Origin: Amoebidium appalachense
Lineage: Eukaryota > Ichthyosporea
Assembly (NCBI GenBank): GCA_963693365.1
Contig: CAVNZM010000005.1
Location: forward strand, 4,836,001-4,900,000
Reading direction: 5' to 3'
Length of the DNA stretch: 64,000 nt
A program made the translations under genes and the position numbers. The stretch's first letter is position 1. Every line of letters starts with the position of its first letter. Shown piece by piece: positions 11,595-31,375 of the stretch. Under the pieces are notes generated by a model that was given only the letters and a program-made list of their open reading frames with translations, searched no databases and was not told the DNA's origin.

Positions 11595-13767
11595 CAAGGG
11601 GAGGGAGGGGGGAGGGAAATAAATCAGGTTTATACTTTCAGGGTACACACACCTCCATTTTTTCCAGATTGTATCAATGTCTTGCCTTGCACTAGTATGC
11701 TCCAAACTGAATTCTTCTTCCTTTTTTTCAGGCACTGCGGCTGCTGCCGGAGCCAATATGGCCAGCACGGTCATGGGCAGCGACATAGTCACCAACGCTG
11801 CTGCATCAACATACGAACTGGCTAAGTACGATATCCCATTTCCCCGTGTTTTTGCATGGATTTTTTATATCTTGGGCTGTGAGGGATACTACATCCTAAA
11901 CCCCCCCCCCCCCCCCCCCCCCTCCCCCCCCCTCTCCCCCCCCCCCCCTCCCGCCTTGTTTTTCATCATGTAGTTGTGCTTGGGTAAGTTGGTACAGATG
12001 ATTCCGGCTGCTGGAATCCGACAGCCAATTAGGAATCCGAAACCGATTTCGATCTATTTAGTCTATTTATCCGTGGCCTGATTGGAGACGACAAATTGGT
12101 CAGGTTCAGGTGGCCGGAGTTTCGGGTCGACCCGTACAGTTTTTTGTCCTGCCGGTGGATTTTCATGCAAATCTCTCAATTAATTTTTAAGATATAATCT
12201 ACTAATTTTTACCTTGCTCGTCTTGCTAACGCGAATGCTCTCTACCGCTCCACTAATAACGCGTCGCGGATTCGCAAAGACTTAGATATTTTTTTTCGGA
12301 TTCTGCTTCTCGATAAGATTTGGATTTACAATTACGTTATTCTAAATTTAAACCCGATTTGAAAGTGGCCGATCGGATGAATTTTGAATTTACTTAATCG
12401 GAAATCGTATTAAGGCCACCAATAGACTTTTATGGCATGCTTAGTCATTTCAAATCCCTTTAATTCGGGTCATACCAATAGTTTCACGCGCTCAGCAGCC
12501 GGAACTATGCTGCTTGGTACGGTATTCGTCGTTCTTAGTTCTTAACCTTTCCAACCCCCCCCCCCCCCCCCCCCCTAAAAACACACACACACACGCACAA
12601 ATAAACAAACAAAAAACAGGTCGGTGCTGACCAGCAACACTGTGGTGGGCACGTGGGCCTCTCTGTCACATGCACTTGCCTATTTTGGCAATGCCAGTCA
12701 GATGCGATTGGAGGAGCTGGAGGCTGAGCTTGTCGACCTAGAGGAGGCCACTAACGAGGACTTGACTGAACTGAGGGCCGAGGAGAGGCTGTACGTGTCC
12801 CCCCCCCCCCCCCCCCCCCCCCCCTCCCCCTCTTTTCTTTGTCGCCCGTCTCCCCCCCCCCCCCCCCCCCTCCCCTCTTTTCTTTGTCGCCCGTCTCCCC
12901 CCCCCCCCCCCCCCCCTTCCTTCCTTGCCTACCATCACCACACACGACACACAACACACCCTGACAACACCCCCACTTTCTTTTTCTATGGCCCGTAGCT
13001 AACCACACATACACCGGTACAGGCTAGCGGAAGACGAGCAGCAAAAGCGGATAATCTACGAGCAAGCAAGGCAGGTGCTTGGGGACAACAGGAGAGAGCA
13101 GGCACAACTGGAGGCTAGGCTGAAGGCTAAGAGGGCAGAGGTGGCAAGAGAGAGGGCCGCACTGGAGGCAACAACACACCAGCAGGTGTGTGTGTGTCTG
13201 TGTGTGTGTGTGTGTGGGGGGGGGGGGGGGAGGGGGAGGAAAGGGGAGGGGGGGAGCGTTAAGTGGGTGGGTCTGGGTGGGTGGGTGGGTGGGGGCGGGT
13301 GGGCGGGTGGGTGGATGGGTGGGTGAGTGAGTGGGGGTGTATTTGTCTGCTTGTATTCGGGTGTGGATCTGTGTGTCCGTGTGTGTGCTCGTTTGTGTCT
13401 GAATGCGACAGAAAAAGAGAGAGAGTGTGTGTGTGTGTGCCTGCGTGCTCGTTTGTGTGTCTGAGGTTGTTTGTGCATGTGCGTGTGTGTCCGATGCCGG
13501 AGGGGGGGAGAGGGGGGGGGGGGGGATTGAGCGAGGGGAAAGAATTAAGGGGGGGAGGGGGGTAGAAAGGGGGTTCGAGAGGTTGAGAGGTTAGATCCAG
13601 AATATCAGATGGCGTAAACACGTGCCGAACCGGGTGGCCGAAAACTTATGTGGACTAAACCAGTATGGTCTCTAATTACTTGATTCCATCTCTAGGCCGA
13701 CGCAGAGACTGGGCAGCATGATGCAGAGCTCAGGGCTTCAAATTCTATAGCCACCGTCGGCCAGTAG
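6629..13767 (+). CDS. helical-repeat and coiled-coil protein, nine exons
   Basis: Exons 6629-6709, 7908-8162, 9836-9977, 10791-10964, 11094-11141, 11732-11825, 12620-12790, 13023-13185 and 13696-13767 give 399 residues. Every junction is GT-AG and every phase agrees (0,0,1,1,1,2,2,0). Residues 28-264 are Ala-, Val- and Thr-rich amphipathic helices with a loose repeat of about 30 residues (VLESSSFQ, VLESEAFN, RILDSQTL, RILDSQKL). Residues about 292-376 form a charged coiled coil (LEELEAELVDLEE, then KAKRAEVARERAALEA). There is no signal peptide or clear transmembrane segment. The helical part recalls apolipophorin- or perilipin-like surface-binding helices only in general character. Exon 5 is a partial duplicate of exon 4. 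The family is not recognised. Confidence 0.65.
8217..8276. repeat. compound poly-C then poly-A block
   Basis: A run of C passes directly into a long run of A inside intron 2. The same compound block recurs at about 9115-9160, 14996-15025, 52853-52905, 61506-61551 and 61931-61984. Its complement, T then G, appears at 10981-11029, 11316-11340, 18632-18680, 28682-28730, 38212-38252, 44228-44274 and 63138-63195. Confidence 0.9.
9443..9484. repeat. uninterrupted G tract of about 42
   Basis: One of the longest pure G runs, in intron 2 of the helical-repeat gene. Comparable G or C runs lie at 15369-15412, 15872-15915, 33080-33120, 39380-39416 and 44991-45049. Confidence 0.9.
10911..11141 (+). repeat. 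direct duplication of exon 4 end and its splice donor
   Basis: The last ~50 bases of exon 4 with the following intron start (10911-10985) reappear at 11089-11160. Both copies contain GAGAATATTGGATAGCCAGA followed by a GT donor and a T-rich/G-rich block. The second copy has lost three bases, keeping frame, and is flanked by an AG, so it reads as a 16-codon symmetric exon. Confidence 0.8.
12002..12504. mobile_element. MITE-like element with 12-base terminal inverted repeats
   Basis: TTCCGGCTGCTG at 12002-12013 is matched by its exact complement at 12493-12504. The interior is AT-rich single-copy-looking DNA without the homopolymers found elsewhere in introns. It sits in the intron between exons 6 and 7 of the helical-repeat gene and has no open frame. 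A non-autonomous DNA transposon is inferred; no clear target-site duplication was seen. Confidence 0.4.
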
Positions 13768-13785
13768 ATGCCCGTGTGTGTGTGT

Positions 13786-13843
<58 letters not shown>

Positions 13844-15195
13844 GGGTTGGAGGGGGGATGGGGAGAGCTGCAGTGGCGGGGGCGGTGGCGCCGGAGGGGG
13901 GGGGGGGGAGGGGGGGAAGTTGCATGTGAATGCATGGGTAGGGGGCGAATTGATGGTTAGGCATTCTAGGTCAAAGTATCGCATTATAATTGTAGGTGCA
14001 TTTGCATTACATAGTGCAAGGGCAAACAAAAGGGGACATAAGGCGGTATTGGAGTGCAGAATTAGAATAGCATATCAATATGATATTCATTCATGCGCAT
14101 GTGAAAAACACAAATTCAAGCCAAAGACATGATACTCCTTAGCCGCGCAGACACATGCGAATGAAAAGATTAGGTCCAAATACATGTCATTTTTGAATGA
14201 AAAGAAATTACTCAATACTATTAGGGGTAGTTCCTGGGTAATACGATGTAGGCTTGTAGCTCCGTGTGCAGTAAGGAACGATTAGACTCCGTGACTGTGT
14301 CACTTCTGTGTTGTATTCTATTTATTTACTGTGCATATAATGCATATCAGGAGCCTCTCGATTTTTAAATAGAAAGATACCACACAAACGTGCAACTAGA
14401 AATGCAGATTTGAAAGTACTTGGAACTCCACCGTAAAAACACACACACACACACACGGGCACACACGTTTCACACATGCACATGCTTACACGTGCACACA
14501 CCAACTCATGCATGTGCACCCACGCACACGCACGTAGACCCCACGGCCAAGTTGCAAGTGCATTAGGGCGTCAAGTTGAAAAAGTTTTGAACATTGCAAT
14601 AAATCCCATAATAAAAAAAGACAACAACGCGGAACATTCAACTGTCACAAAAGTGGGCGGGTAGCCACTATCCCTTCGGATTTATGATTAATTGATACTT
14701 CTTTGCACGTGCCTACACAGTGTACATTGTCTCTCATCAAGTGGGCACCTATCTGCCTCATTTTGTTCTCGTGTGTCTGAAACGATGACATTACAGAGCA
14801 TCCCCTTCCCCCCCCCCCCCCCATGCTCTCCCTCCACATACACACTTGCATACACCCGCCACAAATATTCTAGTGTCCTTCGTAATAAGTCATATACGTT
14901 CATACAGGCACACAAGAGTCCAGTATTCCCATTATCATCATGGACAGCATAAACGTGCGACGAATCCTATCCCTGGGGGGAAAAAAAGGACCCCCCCCCC
15001 CCCCCCCAAAAAAAAAAAAAAAAAACCTTAAACCCCCAAACAATGCAACATCAATGAGCTACACGCAATACCCTCTTCCGACACCACATGACCTTTGTGT
15101 GGTACACACGCCGTTGAAAAAAAAAAAAAAAAAAAAAGCATGCAACTGACAACAGTAGAAAGGAAAAGCGCATCTCAGATGGCCTCTATTGATGA
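13768..15195. other. intergenic space between two convergent genes
   Basis: Lies after the stop of the helical-repeat gene (+) and after the stop of dynactin subunit 5 (-). It holds a GT array followed by a long G tract (13772-13842), a CA array (14440-14458) and C/A blocks (14990-15025). An open 3' piece at 14539-14661 (+) encodes a plausible peptide (VEKVLNIAINPIIKK, stop) but no partner exon was found. Confidence 0.4.
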
Positions 15196-15373
15196 CTATT
15201 TGGGCACGAACTTTTCGTAGTATGTGCGGCATGCAGCCGACATTGTTTCTTGCCATGACAGAGGGACGTCTGTCGTGTGCTCCGCTGTGACAAAACATCT
15301 TGTCAGCTGCTGTAGAGAGAAAAAGGAGGGAATGGCTGAGGGGGGGAAAAAAAAAATGGTGATGGTGGTGGGT

Positions 15374-15414
<41 letters not shown>

Positions 15415-15871
15415 ACAGTCACGCCTGGGCTAAAACAACCCTTCGTTTTCCCCCTCGGGGGTTGTTCTATCTAAAGGTAGGTCTATCATAGATGATGGCG
15501 CAAACATAGTGATTGCGCAAACGTAGTAGTATGATAGTTGGTAAGCCACCATGGCAGCGGCTAGCAGCTGCAAGATGGAGATATAGAGAGACCAAGAGGG
15601 ACACAAATTTTTTTGAAAGGAAAAAAAAGGGGGGAAAACCCCATGAGCACCAAGGGACACACTGCATATAGCTAGCATCTTAAAGGGATTGCGCTCGTTT
15701 ATGTGCCTGCGCCAGCACGTCTGCCACGCATGGCCTGGGCTGCCACTACACTGCACAAGTACCACCGGCTACAATCAAGACGGTGTTTTGCGACTGGGAA
15801 AAAAAAAAAAAAGAAAAAAAAAGGATGCGGGAGGTCGGGGATCGAACCTTTTTTTGGGTGGGTGGGTGGGT

Positions 15872-15918
<47 letters not shown>

Positions 15919-16425
15919 GGGTTGTTCTATCTCAGGGTAGTTTCAACATAGGGTTGTTCTATCCCAGGCGGTACTGTATGACGGCATGCATGCCCACGAA
16001 CACGCACGCACACACATCTCCAGATGCAACTTTACCTTTTCGGTGAACCATTTACCCGACCAAATAGATTCCATAGCTAGAACATAAATTTTACATGTGG
16101 AGACCATCCTTCCCACTGATAATCAAGCAGAGCGGGCCAAAAAAAAAAAACAAAAAAAAAAAACACCTCCACAACGACACAGGAAACACAGGGTGGGCGG
16201 GGTGAGGTAAGCCTTGAGCGCCCGGAGATTGGTATCAATCATATAGGCATCTATGCAACATGTACATAAGCACTTTCCCGGCCATGCAAGGGCTGGACAG
16301 TCCAGGGTGGGGGGCTAAAGTGTTGTCTGGTCCGCCTCCCTCTCTCCCTCCCTCTTGCTCCCTCTCTACCACTCTCTCTCCCTCTATCTCTCTCTCCCCC
16401 TTCCCCTCTCTCTCTCCCTCCATTT

Positions 16426-16471
<46 letters not shown>

Positions 16472-16488
16472 CCCCCCCCCCCCCCCCC

Positions 16489-16519
<31 letters not shown>

Positions 16520-16837
16520 ATTCTTTTTTACTTTTTATTTTTTATTTTTTGTGGGGGGGGGGAGGGGGGGGGGGGGAGGAGGGGATGCTTACCCGGGGAG
16601 CCCTCGAAATTGCTGAATGGGGCCACGACTGTGTCCGGAGGCACAAAACTGTTGTCGGCTATGCGGCAACAATCCTTGAGTACGGCCCGTCGACCCTGCA
16701 CACATACATGTGAGTGGGTGGAGTAGAGAGGAGAGAGGGTGTGGGTTATAGAGATAATATGTATATCTATGTATCCACACACACACACAAACACACACAC
16801 ACACAACACGAACACACACACACACACACACACACAC

Positions 16838-16905
<68 letters not shown>

Positions 16906-17146
16906 CATGATATATTTGGATGATAAAAAATAGCAAGATGTTAACGACAACACCACTTCAATGAAAATGATAATGTCGGTGCAAATAATAGTAATTGATA
17001 AACATCGTGATGATGATATTCTAGTTGTTGTAATGGTGGTGATGTAATGATGGTTTTTACTATCATCTTCACTGTCGTTCTCAAAATATCGATCGAGCAT
17101 GTATGGAGAAACACACGCGGGCAGTGTGTGTGTGTGGTGTGGGTGT

Positions 17147-17227
<81 letters not shown>

Positions 17228-17309
17228 TGTGTGTGTGTGTGTGTGCATGTGTGTGTGTTGTGTTTGTGCACGGGGGCAGAGGGGGAGGGAGGGAGAGAGA
17301 GAGAGAGAA

Positions 17310-17391
<82 letters not shown>

Positions 17392-18640
17392 ATTTAGAGA
17401 GAGAGAGAAGACAGGAGAGGGGGGGGGGGGGGGGGGGAGGAGAGAAGGGAGGGAGGGAGGGAGGGAAGAAGGGAGGGAGGGATGGAGGGAGGGAGGGAGG
17501 GAAGGGAGGGAGGGAGGGAGGGAGGGAGGGAGAGGGAGAAGACGGAACGCAAGAGAGCGAGTGTTGTGTGTTTGTGTGAGCCACAGAAAGAGAGGGAGAG
17601 GAAGAGGGACGGAAAAGAGTGAGGGGGGGGAATGGAGGGCCCATACAATAACACAGTTTTTGCCGATTTCAACGTAGGAGCCGATCTGTGCAGCCGACAC
17701 GACACTGCCCTCGCCAATCATCACACAGTCGCCTATTTGCATCGCAAAAAACTTCATTTCACTGCACAGGAAAATAACCGGTCAGAGCTGAACGTGATCT
17801 CACAAGCGTACAACTACGGGGGAACCCGGGGAAACCTGGGTGACGGGTATATGGCTATAATGTGTGCGTGTGCGTGTGTGTGCGTGTGTGTGTGCGTGTG
17901 CGTGTGCGTGTGCGTGTGCGTGTGCGCGCGCATGCGCCGGCGTGCGCGCACGTGTATGCGCGTGTGAGCGTGCAGGAGCGTGTGTGAGCCTGTGCCTGTG
18001 TGGATAAATTCTTTTTTCCCCGTACTTTCTTTGTCTTTTCTGACTTTAAATCGTTCTTTTTTGCTTTTCCTTTGTTTTCTTTTCTTTTCTTTCTTTCGTT
18101 TCTTTTCATTATCTTCTTTTTCATTTTTTTTGGGGGGGGGGGGGAGGGGGGGGGGGTGAGGAGGGGGGAACAGTTGAAGGCTTAAAACACCAACATTACG
18201 TTCGAACTGGACACAAAATTAAAATTAAAATATTTGCACATGTATGCTCTTACCTATTTGGGCATGGTTGATCTTGTGCATGTTTATGTACTAACATAAC
18301 AGCTAGAATATGTCATGAAGTACACAGTACACGAAGTACACATTTACGACAACACAATTCAGAAGTTGCAAAGCGCGCACGAAAAGCATGCCTCCTAGGC
18401 AGAGCCCATCCACAGAGACACCCCAATCCATCCACAGTACCCGAATTTCGACCCATTCACCTCCGCCCGGAAGAGGGGGAGGGGAGGAGCAGGGGAGGGA
18501 GACATACTTTCTAAAGCGCTTATATGGCGGTCTGATGATGGCACCCTCTTTCAGAATGCATGAACGGCCCATTTTAATCACGGCCAGGTCCCCACGCAAG
18601 ATGCAGTTATGCTGCATGATACACTGCGATATTTTTTTTT

Positions 18641-18683
<43 letters not shown>

Positions 18684-18715
18684 GAGTGAGAAACCCAGTG
18701 GCTGGGTCATGCTTG

Positions 18716-18783
<68 letters not shown>

Positions 18784-18884
18784 CCCCCCCTCCCTCCCCC
18801 CCCTCTCCCTCCCCCTCTCCCTCTCTCTCCCCCTCCCCCCCTGTCTCCCCCCCCCCCCCCCCCACCTCCTCCCCTCCCTCCCCC

Positions 18885-18919
<35 letters not shown>

Positions 18920-20419
18920 AGGCCCCCCCTCTTTACCCCAACACCCACCGACCCGCCCATCTTCCCTGCTCCCCTCAGGCAGGACCCATAATTAAGGGAC
19001 AGCATGCCGGCTAAGAAACTATTGCAAGGAAAGATGATAGGGAAGCAGAAAGAAAGGGGGAATAGACGGAAGAAGAAGACGCGGAATGATAAACCAAAAA
19101 AAAAAGAGAGAAGCTGCCGCCAGAAGCGCACCGTGGGAGGGGGGTGGGGGGGAGGGGAGGAGGGGAGGGGGGGGGATTGTTGTGTGATTAGCAGCAAAGC
19201 TGATGAAGCAGCAAACATAAAAAAAAACGTACACAAAGTGAACTGTGGATAGACGTTGGAAGAAGGGGCTTGGCCTGCATCTTTCCTTTCCTCCGCCTTT
19301 TTCTGTTTCTTTTTTTTCCCTTTAGGAAGGGGGGGAGGGGGAGGAGGTCTTGCACGGTATGCACGGCCAACGGGGGGTCTTTTTGGGGGGGGGGGGAGGG
19401 GAGGAGGGGGGAGAGAAAGAGAAGGAAAGAAACAGAGGGTGGGTGGGTGGGTGGGGGGGGTGGGTGGGGGTGGGGGATGGGGGGGGGGGGGAAGAGGGGA
19501 GGAGCGGACAAAGCAGGAATGGGAACAGGCAATACAGAAAAACAGACTAGACAGACAGATGGGAGGGTCAGGGGAGACGCCGGGGGGGGGGGGGGGGGGG
19601 GGGACCCACCTTTCCAGCAGCGGATATCTGGTCTGTGCCTGCAAGCACACATGTTCGGGCTATGGTGTTGCCTGTCGGCTGTGTGTGGAGGAACAAACTT
19701 TCAATGACATGTTTTTTTTTGGTGTGTGTGTGTGTGTCTGTTGTGTGTGCGCGCACATGCCTGTTCGTGCGCGCATGTGTGTGTGGGCAGTTATGTTACA
19801 AAACGCGTAGGAGGGATCTAAGGCTGCCCCCTCCCCCCCCCCCCCCCCCCCCCCCCCCCTTCTCCCCCTCCCCCTCCCCTCCCCCCCCCCCCTCCCCCCC
19901 CCCCCCCCCCCCCCCCCCCCCCACACACACACACCGTCCAACCCCTCAAACACAACACGTCTCCCAAAGCCTGTCCTTTCTAAGGTCCTTCATCACTAAT
20001 AATTTTAGACATGACAGTCGGGGTCATGCGCTTGTCCCACACAGCATATCCTGTTTTCGTCCTCCTGCATCCTGGATTCTGTATTTTCCGCACTGAACCC
20101 CTATAACGCTTCCCCATTTGCGAAGTTCACACCCATAACCTCCGCACCCCCCTCCCCCTCTCTCCCCAACCCTTCCGTCCACTTTCCAAGGCACAACTCT
20201 TTCGTTAGAAACCTCGTCTCCTTCCACCCCCCTCCCAGCTACCCCCTCCACCCTTCCTTGCCTCCTCCCACACACCCATACACCCTCGCTCCCTCCTATC
20301 ACCCCCTCCCTCCCTCCCTCCGTCTCCTCTCACTCTCTCTCTCTCGCTCGCCCGCTCGCTCGCTCTCACTGCTTCTCTCTCCTTCTCTCTGGCGGTCCCT
20401 CCTCCTCCCCCAACCCTCC

Positions 20420-20451
<32 letters not shown>

Positions 20452-20720
20452 ACCCTCTCCCCCCCCCCCCGTTTCTCTCTACCCCTCCCTCCCTTTCTCC
20501 CCCCCCTCTCCCTTCCTCCCTCCCTCCCGCCCTTCCCCGCCCCCCAACCCCTTCCCCCGTCCCCTCCCTCTCTTTCCCCCCTCCCCCCGTCCCCTCACTT
20601 TCCCCACCCTTCCCTCCCCTCCATCCTTGTCCCTTCCCACATCTATTGTGTCCGTTCCGTAGCTGCACGCACCGTCACCATGTAGTCCACCTTGTTGTAG
20701 TACACTACTGGCTGCTCCAT
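15196..20720 (-). CDS. DCTN5: dynactin subunit 5 (p25)
   Basis: Six exons on the minus strand: 20673-20720, 19610-19678, 18508-18623, 17647-17761, 16593-16695 and 15196-15284. All sites are GT-AG and phases agree, giving 179 residues; the animal protein has about 180. Conserved family signatures appear in order: [17 protein letters not shown], then [25 protein letters not shown], and [12 protein letters not shown] with GSPG. These are the hexapeptide-repeat turns of a left-handed beta-helix. p25 forms, with p62, p27 and Arp11, the pointed-end complex of dynactin, which links dynein to cargo such as early endosomes. The C-terminal TYYEKFVPK also matches the family end. Introns are filled with CT, GA, GT and poly-C/G repeats. 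The start is the only ATG before the conserved region. Confidence 0.95.
16840..17393. repeat. CA, GT, AT and GA microsatellites
   Basis: (CA)n to about 16903, (GT)n 17150-17224, (TA)n 17312-17345 and (GA)n 17346-17393, all in one dynactin intron. CA and GT arrays face each other about 250 bases apart and could fold into a cruciform. Confidence 0.85.
18721..18780. repeat. (CT)30 array running into poly-C
   Basis: Thirty CT units followed by a C-rich tract to 18919, in intron 2 of the dynactin gene. Confidence 0.9.
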
Positions 20721-21683
20721 GCTCTAGCTTTCAATAAGCACACTATAGAAACTACGAAAGTGTGATGTTCCAACTTGCAACGGGACCGCCCAAACTTCAA
20801 AGGTTCGAATTCGCCCTGGCTGCAAACACTGGAACATGTCGGTTGTGGGGCAGAGATAGTTGGGATGCAAATCACTGTTCAAGCCCTCTCTTGCGTTTGC
20901 AAATAAATCGATGAACCCCATATCTCGATTTTGCGCTTCTAGATATGTCACATTCCTTAACCGTTTTGTCGCGCATTTGCCATATATGGAAGTTGAGCCT
21001 TGAAAGGGCCCGGGGCCGGCCGGGCCCAGATCAGCAGCTCTGCGTATGTACGCGTCACGAACAGCAACTTCGTTTATTTAACCCCAGACGACCAAATTCA
21101 AACATTCGATGTGACCTTATGATCACAAGATACATCATAGCCTTCACCGCCATATGTAGGCAGCACTATGAATGTGAACTGTGTTTAGGTGTAGTTGCGA
21201 GGACTCAAACGAAATAGAGGCTCCTTTTCTGTTTGTTTGGAGAATTTTAGTTCTTGGTAGAATACAAACGAGGCAAGCACAAAAGCAACGTGTTGAGGAA
21301 TTTGAGAACACATCTTCTGACTGCCTTTCCTTTTCTCCTACCCTCACCCTCCGGAGGCCTGTGGAGGTAAATGTGCTACTTTTTTGCGTTAATTCATACT
21401 CCTACCTTGTTCACACATTCCCTCCCCCTCCTTTCCCCCCCCCTCCCCCTCTGGTACAAGTTCTTTTCTTCTTGCACGATGATTTTTTTCTCTTCGCATC
21501 TATTTTTTCTGGTTTCTGCTGTTAACGTTGTGTTAACGCGTTCTATAACCTGTTTTCTTGTGCCCGAAGTCCCCAATTCTCTCCCCGTTGGTTTTTGTTT
21601 CAGGCCATGTCTTAAATCTCTGCTAACATCACACTCAATCGGTCCCACTTCAAAACAACCACAGGTGCACTTAACCGGGAAAA

Positions 21684-28581
<6,898 letters not shown>

Positions 28582-28693
28582 TATGTTTAGTACTCCTTTC
28601 TTTATTATTTATGTCAACCTTTCTGTGCTTCCGGTCGGAAACCCGCTGTATTGTTTGTCTGTGTGTGTGTTTTTGTCTGTCTTTTTTTTTTTT

Positions 28694-28724
<31 letters not shown>

Positions 28725-29258
28725 GGGGGAAGGGGGATACACATGCTCAAACATACATTATAAGATGGCCACTTACTTGCTGTGCCTCGTGTATTTACTT
28801 GCATGACAAGTACTACTGGCACGGCAAAGCAAGAGCACTTTTCTTTGAAGAAAGGTGTTGGCGATGTGTTCACGAAAGATCCAATCCTCGCTGGTTGTAT
28901 AACGTGACGTAACTGTGCGTGCTTAGCTGATATGTCTGTGCACTATGTATGTATTTAGTTGTATTTAGATAGATGTTGATGTAACTAACGTAGTCAGCCA
29001 AAATTTGCAACATATTTACTCCCACTAATCTTGGGTAAACTAAGCCATGCTAACCTGGCAACATCCAGGGGTTCTAATTCTTCGCCATCTCAAAATTTGT
29101 CGTTTCTTGATTGAATACTTGAAGTGTAAGTCCACGTCTATCTAGCACGTGCACCTGATTTACGGTATATTTGGACCATTATATTCACATCAACAAAATA
29201 AAGTCATATGCAAGTCCCCTACGGTGTAAATGTGTGTGTGTGTGTACGTACATGCGAC

Positions 29259-29305
<47 letters not shown>

Positions 29306-30046
29306 ACGTGTGTGTATGTGTGTGTGTGTGTGTGTGTGCAGTATTATTTCCACTTCCTACTGGGTAACTCGTGAAAATTTTCATACTTTCTTGCCTCCTA
29401 AGTACAAATGTGCCGTGCATTTTGAGCCTCTATCGATTGAATATATCCAGCCATGATCAAAGGGCCAAAAAAAAAAAAAAAAAAAAAAAATGGATATATG
29501 CGCCGCTCTCGGCATTTTGAAAGGATTCACACGTTTCCGTACGTGCAATACCATGCACGTGGCATGTTGAACTGATGATACCGATGCATCGCAACAATGC
29601 GGAAAAACTATATTTGTTGGTCACAAAGTTTGCAACATATCGTGACGTACGTACATATATGTTACACACCGTGCACGTGTCAGCAACTTAGCTAAGCAAC
29701 ACCGTCCCCCCCCCCCCCCCCCCCCCCTCCACCCCCCCCCCCCTCCCTTCTGGCTGTACAACCCGACAGTACCATTCGGATGTATGCCGTGTCCCTCAGT
29801 GACCAAGCACCCACATATCTGCAACAGGAGTGCTTTTCATGCTTGTGCAAGTATAGAGCACCACCATACATGCTACACACGTGCACGGTGCTTGTCCATC
29901 AAGAACCTTGAAGTTCTGGTTCAGATGCCCAGCTCTTGGCTCGACGTCCCCCCAATAGGCCCCGAATCTTTCTGATTCCTCCGGACACCCCTCTATCATT
30001 AGGTTTATGAGTTCCCCTTGCACCCACCCAGAGGTTTGGCCACTAG

Positions 30047-30167
30047 AGATTTCAGCTCGGCTTAATTATTGGCTCCCTGGAGTGGAAAAACTTGAGCTAA
30101 TCGTTATAGATTTCAGCTCGCCTTTTTATTGGCACCGGCTCCCGGGAGTGGATTAGATCCAGCTAAT
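30047..30167 (+). repeat. two diverged direct repeats of about 60 bases
   Basis: Both copies begin AGATTTCAGCTCG, pass through TTATTGGC and a GGGAGTGGA-like segment, and end in GAGCTAATC or CAGCTAATC. They lie end to end. Confidence 0.6.
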
Positions 30168-30286
30168 CCCACTCCTGGCAGCTCACCAACACAACAGAGA
30201 TTTCATGAGCCTCACAACACAATAGAGATTGCAAAGCAGAAATCTTTAAAATGTATGCTTGGGGGGCCGGGGAAGGATCCGGAAGT

Positions 30287-30317
<31 letters not shown>

Positions 30318-30610
30318 GAAACAAGGCAGCAATGCGCAAGTAGACAAGAGTTGTTTTGCTTGTTTGCTTGCTTGGTTTGGTTGATTGGTTGGTAGGGGGG
30401 GAAAGCGGCGGGAAAACTCGAGAGAGTTCTTGAGTAAGCTGGTTAAGTAACAGCTTAGAGGCCGGTGGTGGTTATTTTTTTTTTAAATTCTTTTTTGGCG
30501 GGTGGGAGGCGGGGGGGGGGGGGAGCTGACTACGCTACAAAGTACTGGTGGAGGGAAGGAAGGACCAGCAAGGAGAGCTGTTTGGTGTCGATGTGTCTCT
30601 GCTTAACCAG

Positions 30611-30641
<31 letters not shown>

Positions 30642-30990
30642 ACCACCACCACCACAAAAAACCCCCCTTTCTCCCTCCCCCCTGTCACAGGAATTTTTTG
30701 CACCGGGAAATTTTTGCGAAGTTTATTGTCAATAATTGAATTATCAATGAATGATTATCATGTCGACGGGGTTTCAACTTGGGTGTTTTCGTGCTCATTG
30801 GTCGTAATCGCATTTAAATAGGAATCACACGCTACTGATAGCTGTTTTTGTTAATTTTAGCATTTTTTGGGCAACCAAAGAAAGTCAGCTTCGTGTCCCC
30901 CTAAACCCTCCGTTACGGTCACGGCCCTCTGTGTTCAGAGGGCCGTGGTAACGGGGGGAGGGGGGGATTAAGTGCAAGCTGGGGTCGACT

Positions 30991-31012
30991 TTCGGCTCGA
31001 TATCGAGCCGAA
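30991..31012. repeat. perfect 22-base palindrome
   Basis: TTCGGCTCGAT followed at once by its exact complement. It lies inside the inverted-repeat pair. Confidence 0.85.
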
Positions 31013-31110
31013 ATCCTAAATAGAAACACATAACCAGCCAAACAGTGCAAGAGATAATAAAACAACATAACCGAGACAGAAAACCATTTCGAACACGTAC
31101 AAGGTTAGGT

Positions 31111-31140
31111 GGCCTTTTTCTATATGGCCTTTTTCTATAC
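31111..31140. repeat. 15-base tandem repeat, two copies
   Basis: GGCCTTTTTCTATAT and GGCCTTTTTCTATAC are adjacent. Confidence 0.8.
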
Positions 31141-31257
31141 AGTCTAGGGAGACGATCTCAGTGCAAAATTTCCCCGGTGCAAAAATTCCTGTGACCCCCC
31201 CCCCCCCCCCTTCCCCCCGGGCCCGGACACACAGAGAGAGATACACACAGGGAGAGT

Positions 31258-31375
<118 letters not shown>

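Larger units (their letters stand above)
30683..31200. repeat. inverted repeat of about 38 bases, 440 bases apart
   Basis: The left arm (TCACAGGAATTTTTTGCACC, 30685 on) is matched by its complement at about 31160-31196, with one-base indels. Between the arms are a hairpin at 30909-30953 (GGCCCTCT / AGAGGGCC arms) and a perfect palindrome at 30991-31012. A foldback or MITE-type element is inferred. Confidence 0.5.
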
